From: an uncultured Kordia sp.
GTDB lineage: Bacteria; Bacteroidota; Bacteroidia; Flavobacteriales; Flavobacteriaceae
Direction: 5' to 3'
Assembly: GCF_947489565.1 (NCBI RefSeq)
Contig: NZ_CANLEA010000005.1
Span: 124,001 to 188,000 of the forward strand
Length of the DNA: 64,000 nt
Both the position numbers and the translations under genes were made by a program. The number at the start of each line of letters is the position of its first letter. Positions within the stretch are counted from its first letter, which is position 1. The notes beneath the pieces are model-generated. The model was not told the origin of the DNA. It worked only from the letters and a program-made list of their open reading frames with translations, and did no database searches. Below, piece by piece: positions 15,062 through 24,058 of this stretch.

Positions 15062-16015
15062 TTATCCTTTTAAAATAGTATTGATTTGTGAAGCCAATTC
15101 AAGTCCAATTCGGTCTTGTGCTTCGTTGGTTGCTGCTCCAATATGTGGTGTTAATGATACATACGGATTCATTAATACTTTGATGGCTGGCGTTGGTTCG
15201 TTTTCAAATACATCCAAACCGGCAAAACTTATTTTTCGTGCATCTAAAGCATCAATCAAAGCTACTTCATCAATAGTACCGCCACGAGATGCATTTACAA
15301 TTCCTACACCTTGTTTCATCAATTCAATTTCTTTCTTTCCTATGATATATTCTTTCTGAGCAGGAACGTGTAAAGTGATAAAATCAGCATCTTTTAAAAC
15401 ACTTTCCATAGATTCAGTTGCAATATCAATATCAATAGATTGTCCGTTGAAGAAATCTACAGTAATAGTAGCTTTGTCAATAAACTTGTCTGTAGCAATA
15501 ACTTTCATGCCTAAACCAAGCGCCATTTTTGCAGTAGCTTGTCCAATACGACCAAAACCGATAATACCTAAAGTCTTTCCTCGTAGCTCAACACCTTTTG
15601 CATATGATTTTTTCAATTCTTTAAAGCGAGAATCACCTTCTAAAGGCATATTTCTGTTGGCATCGTGTAAAAAACGAACACCACTAAATAAATGGCCAAA
15701 AACCAATTCTGCTACTGAGCTAGAAGACGCTGCTGGCGTATTGATGACATGAAGTCCTTTATCGCGAGCATATGCAACATCGATATTATCCATACCAACA
15801 CCACCGCGGCCAATGATTTTTAAGCTCTCACAGGCATCAATAATATCTTTACGCACTTTGGTAGCACTACGGACTAAAAGTGCTGTAATTTGATGCTCAT
15901 TGATGTAATTGATTAACTGTTCCTGTGCAACTTTTGTAGTAATTACTTCAAAACCATCATTCGTTAATGCGTCAACTCCGCTTTGAGAAATTCCGTCGTT
16001 TGCTAATATTTTCAT
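15062..16015 (-). CDS. serA: D-3-phosphoglycerate dehydrogenase (short form)
   Basis: A 317-residue NAD-dependent dehydrogenase of the D-isomer-specific 2-hydroxyacid family. It should oxidise 3-phosphoglycerate to 3-phosphohydroxypyruvate, the first step of serine synthesis. Seen: the substrate-side domain (LLVRSATKVRKDIIDAC, IIGRGGVGMDNIDV), the nucleotide-binding site (LGIIGFGRIGQATAKMALGL), a conserved Arg in IVNASRGGTIDEVAL, and a His near the C-terminus (VSLTPHIGAAT). It lacks the ACT domain of the long SerA forms, so serine feedback through that domain is not expected. The start is ATG 16015 (MKILANDG), not the longer frame. serC lies 36 bases upstream, and this pairing supports the assignment. 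Confidence 0.93.
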   Translation of the reverse strand: MKILANDGISQSGVDALTNDGFEVITTKVAQEQLINYINEHQITALLVRSATKVRKDIIDACESLKIIGRGGVGMDNIDVAYARDKGLHVINTPAASSSSVAELVFGHLFSGVRFLHDANRNMPLEGDSRFKELKKSYAKGVELRGKTLGIIGFGRIGQATAKMALGLGMKVIATDKFIDKATITVDFFNGQSIDIDIATESMESVLKDADFITLHVPAQKEYIIGKKEIELMKQGVGIVNASRGGTIDEVALIDALDARKISFAGLDVFENEPTPAIKVLMNPYVSLTPHIGAATNEAQDRIGLELASQINTILKG

Positions 16016-16051
16016 GTGTATTTGATTCAAAAATTAAAAATAATTGAAAGC

Positions 16052-17116
16052 TTAGGCTTTCTTTTCAAGCGCTTGCATTACATCTACTAATACTTGTACA
16101 CTTTCTAATGGCAAAGCATTGTACATAGAAGCACGATAGCCACCAACACTTCTGTGCCCGTTTAATCCATTAATGCCAGCTTCGGTCCACATTGTATCAA
16201 AAGTTTCTTTCAACGCTTCATTTGTCAATGTAAATGTAGCATTCATATGACTTCTATCTTCTGTGGCAACAACTCCATTAAACAATGGATTTCTGTCAAT
16301 TTCATTATATAATAAAGCAGATTTTTGCTCGTTGATTTTTTCAATCGCAGCAATTCCGCCTAAATTTTTCAACCATTCTAAGGTTAGCATAGAAACATAT
16401 ACTGGAAATACAGGTGGTGTATTAAACATACTGTCTTTTCCAAGATGTACTTGGTAGCTTAACATTGATGGAATAACTCTGTTTACTTTTCCTAAGATAT
16501 CTTCTTTAATGACAACTAAAGTAGTTCCTGCAGGTCCCATGTTTTTTTGTGCACCTGCGTAGATTAGATCAAATTTTGAGAAATCTAATTGACGAGAAAA
16601 GATATCAGAACTCATATCACATACCATAGGGACATTAGTTTCAGGGAAACTCTTCATTTGTGTTCCAAAAATGGTATTGTTACTTGTACAGTGAAAGTAG
16701 TTTGCATCTGTAGGGATTGTATATCCTTTAGGAATATACGTGAAGTTTTTATCTTTAGAAGAAGCAACTTCTACAACATCTCCAAACATTTTTGCTTCTT
16801 TTACTGCTTTAGAACTCCATGTTCCTGTATTTAAATAGGCAGCTTTTGTGTCTAATAAGTTATAAACAACTGCTAGAAACTGTGTGCTTGCGCCACCTTG
16901 TAAAAAAAGTGCTTGGTATCCTTTTCCTTCTAAACCTAATAATTCTATAGCCAAACTACGCGCGTTTTCCATAACGTTTACAAATGGCTTACTTCTGTGC
17001 GAAATTTCAATTAATGAAAGGTTGTCATCATTAAAATTAATCACTGCTTCAGAAGCTTTTTGTAATACTTCTTGTGGTAAAATACAAGGTCCTGCGCTAA
17101 AGTTATGTTTTTTCAT
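16052..17116 (-). CDS. serC: Phosphoserine aminotransferase
   Basis: A 354-residue PLP enzyme that converts 3-phosphohydroxypyruvate plus glutamate to phosphoserine (it can also act in pyridoxal phosphate synthesis). It begins MKKHNFSAGPCILPQEVL, the hallmark SerC start, and carries SLIEISHRSKPF, LFLQGGASTQFL, CDMSSDIFSR and AGAQKNMGPAG, where the Lys is the PLP-binding residue. The C-terminus has GHRSVGGYRASMYNALPL, again typical. Length matches the family (about 355). It is the first gene of the serC-serA operon, which ends at the UUCG hairpin near 15020. Confidence 0.96.
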   Translation of the reverse strand: MKKHNFSAGPCILPQEVLQKASEAVINFNDDNLSLIEISHRSKPFVNVMENARSLAIELLGLEGKGYQALFLQGGASTQFLAVVYNLLDTKAAYLNTGTWSSKAVKEAKMFGDVVEVASSKDKNFTYIPKGYTIPTDANYFHCTSNNTIFGTQMKSFPETNVPMVCDMSSDIFSRQLDFSKFDLIYAGAQKNMGPAGTTLVVIKEDILGKVNRVIPSMLSYQVHLGKDSMFNTPPVFPVYVSMLTLEWLKNLGGIAAIEKINEQKSALLYNEIDRNPLFNGVVATEDRSHMNATFTLTNEALKETFDTMWTEAGINGLNGHRSVGGYRASMYNALPLESVQVLVDVMQALEKKA

Positions 17117-17207
17117 TGTTATGTATATGTATTTGTCGTATGCTGTTAATTTGAGTGCAAAGTTGCTAAATTATGAACAAACTGTTGTTATGATTTTATT
17201 AAATATT

Positions 17208-18269
17208 TTAAGATAAATTGGTCAAAAATTCCAAAGTATCAACACCGTCTGCATAATCGTGTAATTCTGGATGTTGTGTGCGTCCAAATTGGACTTCATT
17301 TTTCATATTGATATCCGCTACAACACACTGAATTAGCTCAGCATCTGTATGAAGTTTTTCTTGAAGTGTATCCAAATCTTCATAATACTCATAAAAAACA
17401 GTAGCAATGGGAGAAGCATATTGTGCATCTTCTTTAATCATGACAAAACCATTTTCCAAAATGTCGAACAAACTCATTAAATAAACAGCTTTGTTATAAT
17501 CGTAATTATTAGCGTATTTGGCGCTGTTCATAATATTACTTTTGGCATAAATACCTTTGAAAAAAGCGTCGAAGTTATAGTCTTTCGGAACAAAAATTTT
17601 AGAAACGCTTCTACAACCCAATCCGAAATACGTAAAAATATCGTCACTTAATCCTACCATTTGTGCTTCCGTTTCATTGCCTGTTAAGATGGCAACCGAA
17701 TTTCTGTTTTTACGAATGATGTTTGGTTTGTTTTTAAAATAGTATTCAAAATAACGCGCTGTATTATTACTTCCTGTAGCGATGACAGCTTCAAAACCTG
17801 TTAATTTTTCATCAGTAAATGTTATTTTACCTTTAAAAGAAGGTTCTGCATATTCTAAGAATTTTGCCAAATAGGGTAGCAGGTGCTTATCATTTGATGA
17901 TTGTTTTACCAATACTTCATGACCAGCAATTAACACAGATAAAAAATCGTGAAAACCTACTAGCGGAATGTTTCCAGCCATAATAATGGCCACTTTTTTA
18001 GGAGTTACCGTATCAATTGCATACTCAGCTGTCCAACGTTCCAATGAATCTTTTTGCAATGCTTTTGCCCAATTTCTGATAGCAAAACGCAGAGATTCTT
18101 TTGTAAACCAACCATTATTTTCTTGAGCCAGCTTCAATTGATGTTTCATTCCATCAAAAAAAGGATCGTTAAGATGCACCATCATATTGGGTTGTGGATT
18201 TTCTGTGGAAAATTGTGATAAAAAGTCACCTAATTTTACAAAAGCGTTAATTCTTTCTGCTAAAGCCAT
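17208..18269 (-). CDS. Acyl-CoA reductase (LuxC-like)
   Basis: A 353-residue protein of the aldehyde-dehydrogenase superfamily, LuxC branch. Seen: VAIIMAGNIPLVGFHDFLSV, LVKQSSNDKHLLPYL, ATGSNNTARYFEYYF, IRKNRNSVAILTGNE and FTYFGLGCRSVSKIFVP, the last holding the likely catalytic Cys. LuxC-type enzymes reduce acyl groups from CoA or carrier protein to aldehydes. In flavobacteria the gene commonly lies head-to-head with a dicluster ferredoxin, as here, but its substrate is unsettled. I start at ATG 18269 (MALAERI); the longer frame to 18659 would run antisense through the ferredoxin gene and is rejected. No luciferase genes are present. Confidence 0.85.
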   Translation of the reverse strand: MALAERINAFVKLGDFLSQFSTENPQPNMMVHLNDPFFDGMKHQLKLAQENNGWFTKESLRFAIRNWAKALQKDSLERWTAEYAIDTVTPKKVAIIMAGNIPLVGFHDFLSVLIAGHEVLVKQSSNDKHLLPYLAKFLEYAEPSFKGKITFTDEKLTGFEAVIATGSNNTARYFEYYFKNKPNIIRKNRNSVAILTGNETEAQMVGLSDDIFTYFGLGCRSVSKIFVPKDYNFDAFFKGIYAKSNIMNSAKYANNYDYNKAVYLMSLFDILENGFVMIKEDAQYASPIATVFYEYYEDLDTLQEKLHTDAELIQCVVADINMKNEVQFGRTQHPELHDYADGVDTLEFLTNLS

Positions 18270-18410
18270 CTGAATTTGTTTATGAATAGTTTTGGCGTTA
18301 TTTTTGTAATTCAATAAATGTTGCCAAACATTAATTTTTGGCGAATTTATAAAACTTTTACCGCATATGTGGTAGAACCTAAAAAGATTGTAAACGAATA
18401 CGAAAAAATA

Positions 18411-18764
18411 ATGGCAATAATTATAACTGACGAATGTATCAATTGTGGAGCTTGCGAACCAGAGTGCCCAAACACTGCAATTTATGAAGGCGCTGATGAT
18501 TGGCGTTATGCTGATGGAACTGCTTTGACGGGAGATGTTGTACTTCCTAGTGGGACAGCAGCCAATGCTGATGAAGCACAAGAACCAATTTCGGACGAAA
18601 TTTATTATATAGTTCCTGATAAATGTACTGAATGTAAAGGATTTCATGAAGAGCCACAATGTGCTGCAGTATGTCCTGTAGATTGCTGTGTGCCAGATGA
18701 AGATATTGTAGAAACAGAAGAAGAATTATTAGGAAAGCAAGCATTTATGCATCCTGAAGAATAG
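18411..18764 (+). CDS. 4Fe-4S dicluster ferredoxin
   Basis: A 117-residue cytosolic electron carrier. The first cluster motif is [12 protein letters not shown] (Cys 9, 12, 15, 19), followed by [11 protein letters not shown]. The second is [20 protein letters not shown] with an insertion in the spacing, typical of the 7Fe/8Fe Azotobacter-like and 'YfhL' type ferredoxins. The C-terminus is acidic. The start is ATG 18411 ([12 protein letters not shown]), preferred to the upstream frame from 18318, which adds a 31-residue non-ferredoxin sequence. It is divergent from the acyl-CoA reductase, 141 bases apart, so the two may be co-regulated and the ferredoxin could feed reductive steps there. That link is inference. 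Confidence 0.92.
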   Translation: MAIIITDECINCGACEPECPNTAIYEGADDWRYADGTALTGDVVLPSGTAANADEAQEPISDEIYYIVPDKCTECKGFHEEPQCAAVCPVDCCVPDEDIVETEEELLGKQAFMHPEE

Positions 18765-18832
18765 GATTTGCTTTAAAAAGCTGCGTGATTTTACGCAAAT
18801 CACTAATGCTCAATAAAATATATAAAAATTAA

Positions 18833-18870
18833 AAAGCCACTAACAAACTTGTGTTTAGTGGCTTTCTTTT
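18833..18870. terminator. Two-way terminator between ferredoxin and DUF3276 genes
   Basis: AAAGCCACTAA (18833-18843) pairs perfectly with TTAGTGGCTTT (18855-18865), with A-rich sequence on the left and CTTTTTTT on the right. It lies between convergent genes. Confidence 0.85.
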
Positions 18871-18897
18871 TTTGGTTTTTGGGTTGGTTGTAGCTTG

Positions 18898-19284
18898 TTA
18901 TATATCTTCGAAATTGATATCCGTAAAACTTTCTACATCTGTTTTTGGTAATACTGAAGCGGTTGCATCTTCTGTATTGAATTCTCTTTTAAAATCTTTT
19001 TGGTGACGTTCAGAGATGACTTCTTCTCCTTTTTCGTTCACAATGTACTGAGTCATTTCGTTCAAAATTTCTGAAAATGCTGAGAAATCCTCTTTGTACA
19101 AATAGATTTTGTGTTTTTTGTAATGGAAAGATCCATCGTCGTTCGTAAACTTTTTGCTTTCAGTAATGGTTAGGTAATAGTCGCCAGCCTTGGTAGCTCT
19201 GACATCAAAGAAATAAGTTCTCCTTCCTGCCCGCAATACTTTAGAGAAAATTTCTTCTTTCTCTAACAATTCTTTGTCACTCAT
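18898..19284 (-). CDS. PUR-alpha-like DNA/RNA-binding protein (DUF3276)
   Basis: A 128-residue protein with a PUR repeat: EEIFSKVLRAGRRTYFFDVR, then ATKAGDYYLTITESKKF, and YKKHKIYLYKEDFSAFSEIL with a final amphipathic helix. This is the bacterial PUR family (DUF3276), known in Bacteroidota and Borrelia to fold like eukaryotic Pur-alpha and bind single-stranded nucleic acid. The C-terminal 35 residues are acidic and probably flexible (FTDINFEDI end). It probably acts in the cytoplasm as an RNA- or DNA-binding regulator; the target is not known. It stands alone upstream of the two-way terminator at 18833. Confidence 0.88.
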   Translation of the reverse strand: MSDKELLEKEEIFSKVLRAGRRTYFFDVRATKAGDYYLTITESKKFTNDDGSFHYKKHKIYLYKEDFSAFSEILNEMTQYIVNEKGEEVISERHQKDFKREFNTEDATASVLPKTDVESFTDINFEDI

Positions 19285-19363
19285 AATCCCTTTTTTCTAA
19301 AATTTAGTTGTTTGTTAATCTCCCTCAAAAATGTAAAAAAAAAATTAACTGAACAACAAAATC

Positions 19364-21118
19364 TTACAAATCTTTTTCGGAAAGCTGTTTTAAATAGAGC
19401 TCTTTGAAGTAACCATCTTCCTCTATAAGATCGTCATACGTACCGTTTTGAATAATGTTTCCATCGTCAAGTACAATAATCTTATCGGCATTTTTGGCAG
19501 ATGAAATACGGTGACTTACAATGATAGTCGTTTTGTTTTGAGTCATTCGCTCAATGTTAGATAAGATTTCTTCCTCTGTCTCAGTGTCTACAGCTGATAA
19601 ACAGTCATCTAGCAATAAAATATTTGGATCTTTAATGATAGCTCTTGCGATAGAAACACGTTGTTTTTGTCCACCACTTAAGGTAATACCACGTTCCCCA
19701 AGAATGGTGTCATATCCTTTCTTAAATCCGATAATATTTTTGTGGACAGAAGCAAATTTTGCAGCTGCAATGACCTCTTCTTCAGTAGCATCTTCTTTTC
19801 CAAACTTAATATTGTCCTGAATGGTTTCCGAAAATAAGAATGCATCTTGCGGTACAATACTAATTGCGCTTCGTAAATTGTTTAGGTTGAGGTCTTTAAT
19901 TGGAACATTGTCGATTTCTATCACACCTTGACCAGTATCATACATTCTACTTATCAAATCTAACACTGTCGTTTTCCCAGAACCTGTTTTCCCAACAATG
20001 GCTAGGGTTTCTCCAGTATGAAGCGTAAACGATATATTTTTTAATGCCGTAATATTGGTGTCATCATACGTAAACGATACATTTTTAAATGCAATATTTC
20101 CTTGAATAGGTGTTGATTCGGTAACTAAGTTTTGAATTTCAGGTTCTACCTTCAAAAATTCATTGATACGTTTTTGAGATACTTCTGCTTGTTGCACAAT
20201 AGAAGTTACCCAACCAATTGTTGCTACGGGCCATGTAAGCATGGCTACATACATAATGAATTCTGCCAGTACTCCAAATTCAATTTGTCCATTGATATAT
20301 TGCAATCCACCAATATAGATAACAAGAATACTACTGGCGCCAATTAATAAGATCATCATAGGAAAAAACCAAGCATTTACTTTAACCAAGGCCATATTTT
20401 TAGTCTTTCCTTCTACAACCATATCGTCAAAAGTTTTTTTGATTTCTGGCTCTATTCCGTAGGCTTTAATAACTGAAACTCCCGAAAATGATTCTTGTGT
20501 AAACGTAGAAAGTTTGGATAAAAACTGTTGTACAATAGTACTTCGCTTTTGAATAGCTCGACTCAATTTATAAATTAGAAATGATAAAATTGGTAGCGGA
20601 ATTAAGGTATAAATGGCAACTTTTGGTGCAGTAATAAACATTAACGGCACTAAGCAAGCAAACAAGGTAATGGTACGAATACTGTACATAATAGCAGGTC
20701 CTGCATACATACGCACCTTTCCAACATCTTCGCTAATACGATTCATTAAATCACCCGTACGATTTTTTTTATAAAAATTAGTAGACAAGTCTTGATATTG
20801 TTGATATACCTCATTCTTTAAGTCATATTCAACAAACCTAGAAATTTTAATAATTGTTTGTCTCATTAAAAAGGTGAAGAAACTTGCCAATATTGCGTAA
20901 CCTATAATATAGAATATATTTTCTAGCAAGGCACTTTCTACAATCGCTATATCTGTAACTTCTCCTTTATTATATTTATCTACGATTGTGAGAGAATCTC
21001 CTATAAGTTTTGGAGGAAAAAGCGCAAAAATTTGTGCAATTATGGTAATTAATATTCCTAAAAGTAATCTTCCTTTATATTTTAGAAAGTATTTATTTAA
21101 GTATTGTAACTCTTTCAT
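19364..21118 (-). CDS. ABC transporter, fused permease and ATPase (MsbA/LmrA-like exporter)
   Basis: A 584-residue half-transporter. Residues about 1-310 form a six-helix exporter domain (KYKGRLLLGILITIIAQIFA, QDLSTNFYKKNRTGDLMNRI, QQAEVSQKRINEFL). Residues about 335-575 form the ATPase, with Walker A IVGKTGSGKTTVLDL, Q-loop IVPQDAFLFSETIQDNI, signature TLSGGQKQRVSIARAI, Walker B ILLLDDCLSAVDTETE and H-loop IIVSHRISS. It should work as a homodimer exporting lipids, peptides or drugs. Length and order match MsbA-like exporters. It lacks an N-terminal C39 peptidase, so it is not an obvious double-glycine peptide exporter for the precursors elsewhere in the window. It stands alone on its strand. 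Confidence 0.92.
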   Translation of the reverse strand: MKELQYLNKYFLKYKGRLLLGILITIIAQIFALFPPKLIGDSLTIVDKYNKGEVTDIAIVESALLENIFYIIGYAILASFFTFLMRQTIIKISRFVEYDLKNEVYQQYQDLSTNFYKKNRTGDLMNRISEDVGKVRMYAGPAIMYSIRTITLFACLVPLMFITAPKVAIYTLIPLPILSFLIYKLSRAIQKRSTIVQQFLSKLSTFTQESFSGVSVIKAYGIEPEIKKTFDDMVVEGKTKNMALVKVNAWFFPMMILLIGASSILVIYIGGLQYINGQIEFGVLAEFIMYVAMLTWPVATIGWVTSIVQQAEVSQKRINEFLKVEPEIQNLVTESTPIQGNIAFKNVSFTYDDTNITALKNISFTLHTGETLAIVGKTGSGKTTVLDLISRMYDTGQGVIEIDNVPIKDLNLNNLRSAISIVPQDAFLFSETIQDNIKFGKEDATEEEVIAAAKFASVHKNIIGFKKGYDTILGERGITLSGGQKQRVSIARAIIKDPNILLLDDCLSAVDTETEEEILSNIERMTQNKTTIIVSHRISSAKNADKIIVLDDGNIIQNGTYDDLIEEDGYFKELYLKQLSEKDL

Positions 21119-21185
21119 TAGCTAAAAATCAGGCTCTTAAATTTGGTTTCTATTTTGAAAAATATTCATTTTAACAACAAGTTTA

Positions 21186-21215
21186 TTGCATAAACTGTAA
21201 TTATCACTATTTTTG
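21186..21215 (+). promoter_or_regulatory. Bacteroidota-type promoter of the leucine dehydrogenase gene
   Basis: TTG (21186-21188), 19 bases, then TATTTTTG (21208-21215) match the -33/-7 consensus (TTTG, 19-21 bases, TAnnTTTG). The start codon is 44 bases downstream. Confidence 0.7.
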
Positions 21216-21259
21216 CAGTCTATTTTTTATATAATATATAATTTAACATACAGTAGCCT

Positions 21260-22363
21260 ATGGTTTCAGATGTCGTAAACACAAGCGAATTACACAAGGT
21301 TGATCCTGTTTTTGGACAGCTATCTTTTGACAATCATGAACAAGTTGTTTTTTGTAATGACAAAGATACAGGATTAAAAGCAATAATAGGAATCCATAAC
21401 ACAGTTTTAGGACCTGCACTCGGAGGAACTCGAATGTGGCAATACAAAAATGAATGGGAAGCCTTAAACGATGTACTTCGTTTATCTCGTGGAATGACAT
21501 TTAAATCAGCGATTACAGGATTGAATTTAGGTGGTGGAAAAGCCGTAATCATTGGAGATGCTAAGACGCAGAAAACACCTGAGTTAATGAAAAAGTTTGG
21601 AGAATTTGTACATTCTTTAAGCGGACGTTATATTACTGCTGAAGATGTAGGAATGGAAACTAGTGATATGGATCTTGTACGTGATGTAACTCCATATGTA
21701 ACTGGAATTTCAGAATCAAGAGGTGGCGCAGGAAATCCATCTCCAATTACAGCATACGGTGTTTTTATGGGAATGAAAGCTGCCGCAATGCACAAATTTG
21801 GATCAAATCTTTTAGAAGATCGTATTGTATATGTACAAGGAATTGGACATGTTGGTGAAGCTTTGGTAGAGCATTTGTCAAATGAAGGTGCAAAAATTGT
21901 CATTGCAGATATCAATGAAGAGCGTTTGCAAGAAGTAAGTAAAAAATACGGAGCCGAAATTTACCGTGGCGCTGATATCTATGCAGAAGATATGGATATT
22001 TATGCACCATGTGCTTTAGGAGCTACTATTAATGATGATAGTATCTTTAAAATGAAAGCACAGGTAATTGCTGGAGCGGCAAACAATCAGTTGAAAGACG
22101 AAGTTAAGCACGGAGAAATGCTAAAAGATAAAGGCATTGCATATGCGCCAGACTTTTTAATCAATGCAGGAGGAATTATAAATGTATACGCAGAATTAGA
22201 AGGTTACGGAAAAACTGAAATTATGCGTAAAACAGAAAATATTTACAATACTACTTTGGAAATATTCAAACATTCTGAAAACAACAATTCCACAACACAC
22301 AACTCTGCATTAAGTATTGCATTGGATAGAATAGAAACTAGAAAAAAAGAAGCGAACAAATAG
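21260..22363 (+). CDS. Leucine dehydrogenase (Glu/Leu/Phe/Val dehydrogenase family)
   Basis: A 367-residue NAD-dependent amino-acid dehydrogenase that interconverts branched-chain amino acids and their keto acids. Seen: HNTVLGPALGGTRMWQYKNE, GMTFKSAITGLNLGGGKAVI with the substrate and catalytic lysines, RYITAEDVGMETSDMDLV with the catalytic Asp region, and the dinucleotide site VYVQGIGHVGEALVEHL. C-terminal GAANNQL and APDFLINAGGIINVYAE are characteristic. Length matches leucine dehydrogenases rather than the longer glutamate dehydrogenases. A good promoter lies just upstream and a terminator just downstream, so it is likely a single-gene unit feeding branched-chain amino-acid breakdown or iso-fatty-acid priming. 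Confidence 0.9.
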   Translation: MVSDVVNTSELHKVDPVFGQLSFDNHEQVVFCNDKDTGLKAIIGIHNTVLGPALGGTRMWQYKNEWEALNDVLRLSRGMTFKSAITGLNLGGGKAVIIGDAKTQKTPELMKKFGEFVHSLSGRYITAEDVGMETSDMDLVRDVTPYVTGISESRGGAGNPSPITAYGVFMGMKAAAMHKFGSNLLEDRIVYVQGIGHVGEALVEHLSNEGAKIVIADINEERLQEVSKKYGAEIYRGADIYAEDMDIYAPCALGATINDDSIFKMKAQVIAGAANNQLKDEVKHGEMLKDKGIAYAPDFLINAGGIINVYAELEGYGKTEIMRKTENIYNTTLEIFKHSENNNSTTHNSALSIALDRIETRKKEANK

Positions 22364-22396
22364 TAGCATTCTTTTAAAATAATTATATTTTTGCGG

Positions 22397-22430
22397 GGCG
22401 AAAGAATTAATTTCTTTCGCCTTTTGTTTT
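22397..22430 (+). terminator. Terminator after leucine dehydrogenase
   Basis: GGCGAAAGAA (22397-22406) pairs perfectly with TTCTTTCGCC (22412-22421), loop TTAAT, then TTTTGTTTTTT. A TATTTTTG box at 22386-22393 lies immediately before it. Confidence 0.8.
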
Positions 22431-22461
22431 TTATTTTTATAAAATTAAAGTTCTTACGCAG

Positions 22462-23403
22462 ATGCTAACAAGAAGACATATTCGAGTTAAAGTAATGCAA
22501 TCTATTTATGCATTGTCACAATCACACAGTGATCAAGTTGATAAAGAATTGAAATTCATCAACATGAGTATAGCGAATATGCATGATTTGCATGTGCTTA
22601 CGCTTGATTTATTTGTGAAATTGAGTGAGTATGCACAAAATCAAATTGAATTATCTCAAAAAAAATATCTAGCCACTTCCGCAGATAAAAATCCAAATAA
22701 AAAATTCATCCAAAATGCCATCATTTGTCATTTGGTAGAAAATGAAGCATTAAAAGATGCTGTTCATGATCGTAATTTGAACGATTGGGAATTGAATGAT
22801 GAGTACATTCGTGTGATTTTTGAAGCCATGCAACAAAGTGATTTGTATAAAAAGTATATGGCCGACACGGAAACGGGATATGAAAAGGATAGAGCTTTTG
22901 CCGCAAAGTTATTTTCAGAAATCATTGCGCCAAATGAAAAGTTATATGAATTCTACGAAGACCAAAAACTTACGTGGATTGATGACTTGCCAGTGGTAAA
23001 TACGTTGATTCTAAAATCAATCAAACAAGCCAAGCAAGGAAAGGAACGTATTTTTCTATCAGAATTGTATAAAGACGATGAAGATAAGGCATTTGTGAGA
23101 GATTTGTTCCGAAAAACAGTACTGAACGATGAAATGTTAACGACAGAAATTCAAGGAAAAACACCAAATTGGGATAAAGATCGAATTGCTAATTTAGATT
23201 TAATACTCTTAAAAATGGCCATTTGCGAATTCTTAAAATTTCCTTCAATACCTGCAAAAGTCACAATAAACGAGTATATTGAACTCGCTAAAGAGTATTC
23301 CACATCAAAAAGTAGTATGTTTGTAAATGGAATTCTTGATAAGTTAATTAAAGAATATAAAAAAGAAAATAAGTTAAATAAAATCGGTCGCGGTTTGATG
23401 TAA
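22462..23403 (+). CDS. nusB: Transcription antitermination factor NusB (long Bacteroidota form)
   Basis: A 313-residue protein. It opens LTRRHIRVKVMQSIYALSQS, the conserved NusB start that binds boxA RNA with S10/NusE. Its C-terminal half has the helical NusB body (FVRDLFRKTVLNDEML, RIANLDLILLKMAICEFLKF, KVTINEYIELAKEYSTSKSS, FVNGILDKLIKEY). Typical NusB is about 140 residues; the extra 150 in the middle is common in Bacteroidota. It acts in rRNA antitermination in the cytoplasm. The DUF1573 lipoprotein and yajC follow on the same strand with gaps of 43 and 18 bases, so they are likely co-transcribed. Confidence 0.9.
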   Translation: MLTRRHIRVKVMQSIYALSQSHSDQVDKELKFINMSIANMHDLHVLTLDLFVKLSEYAQNQIELSQKKYLATSADKNPNKKFIQNAIICHLVENEALKDAVHDRNLNDWELNDEYIRVIFEAMQQSDLYKKYMADTETGYEKDRAFAAKLFSEIIAPNEKLYEFYEDQKLTWIDDLPVVNTLILKSIKQAKQGKERIFLSELYKDDEDKAFVRDLFRKTVLNDEMLTTEIQGKTPNWDKDRIANLDLILLKMAICEFLKFPSIPAKVTINEYIELAKEYSTSKSSMFVNGILDKLIKEYKKENKLNKIGRGLM

Positions 23404-23446
23404 CGAAAACAATTATTAAATTTACCCCATTAAAATTTTAGATACT

Positions 23447-24040
23447 ATGATCAGAAAAGGATTTTTACTATTAGGAGCAATGACATTAGTCTTATTCACA
23501 TCATGTAAAGACGATGCTACAAAAAAAGTAGATATAGCGAAAGTTGAAGATGCAGCTAAAAGAGATGCACAACCAACAAATTTTGCAGCAATGAAGTTCG
23601 ACAAGACGGAGCATGACTTCGGAACAATCAACGAAGGTGACCAAGTAGAAACTGTATTTAAGTTTGAAAATACTGGAAAAGCACCATTGTTAATTTCTCA
23701 AATTAAAGGTAGCTGTGGATGTACAGTTCCTAACGATTGGCCAAGAGAACCTATCGCGCCTGGAGCAAGTGGACAATTTACTGTAAAGTACAACTCTACT
23801 AACAAGCCAAACCTTAAAAAGAATACAGTAACAATTACTGCTAACACTGAAAAAGGAAGAGAAATTGTTCGTATCCAAGCATTTGCAAATCCAAACCCAG
23901 AGTTGGAAGCAAAAAGAGCTAAAGCAAAAGCTGAAAGAGAAGCTAGAATGAAGCAACAGCAAGCAGCTCAAAAAGCAGCAGGAGCTAACAATGCAGCTGC
24001 AACAAAGACTCAAGCAGGTCACGAAGGACACAATCATTAA
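23447..24040 (+). CDS. DUF1573 lipoprotein
   Basis: A 197-residue protein with a lipobox at LFTSC (Cys about residue 20). The single DUF1573 immunoglobulin-like domain spans about 50-145: KFDKTEHDFGTINEGDQVET, FENTGKAPLLISQIKGSCGC, PGASGQFTVKYNS, KNTVTITANT. The two Cys in GSCGC are conserved in the family. The C-terminal 50 residues are low complexity (Ala/Lys/Gln/Glu-rich) and end His-rich (HEGHNH). It should sit in the envelope; the function is not known. It lies between nusB and yajC, a common flavobacterial order. Confidence 0.88.
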   Translation: MIRKGFLLLGAMTLVLFTSCKDDATKKVDIAKVEDAAKRDAQPTNFAAMKFDKTEHDFGTINEGDQVETVFKFENTGKAPLLISQIKGSCGCTVPNDWPREPIAPGASGQFTVKYNSTNKPNLKKNTVTITANTEKGREIVRIQAFANPNPELEAKRAKAKAEREARMKQQQAAQKAAGANNAAATKTQAGHEGHNH

Positions 24041-24058
24041 TCACTTATTTAAGAAAGA

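Noticed and set aside
17208-18659. Longer start (18659) for the acyl-CoA reductase, giving 483 residues
   Set aside because: The extra 130 residues are antisense to the ferredoxin gene and show no LuxC similarity; ATG 18269 gives the normal length.
17208-18764. LuxC plus ferredoxin as part of a light-producing (lux) operon
   Set aside because: No luciferase (luxA/luxB), luxD or luxE genes are present; LuxC-type reductases are common in non-luminous flavobacteria.
22386-22393. TATTTTTG box as the nusB promoter
   Set aside because: Transcription would begin inside the leucine dehydrogenase terminator and no TTTG lies at -33; not enough to call a promoter.
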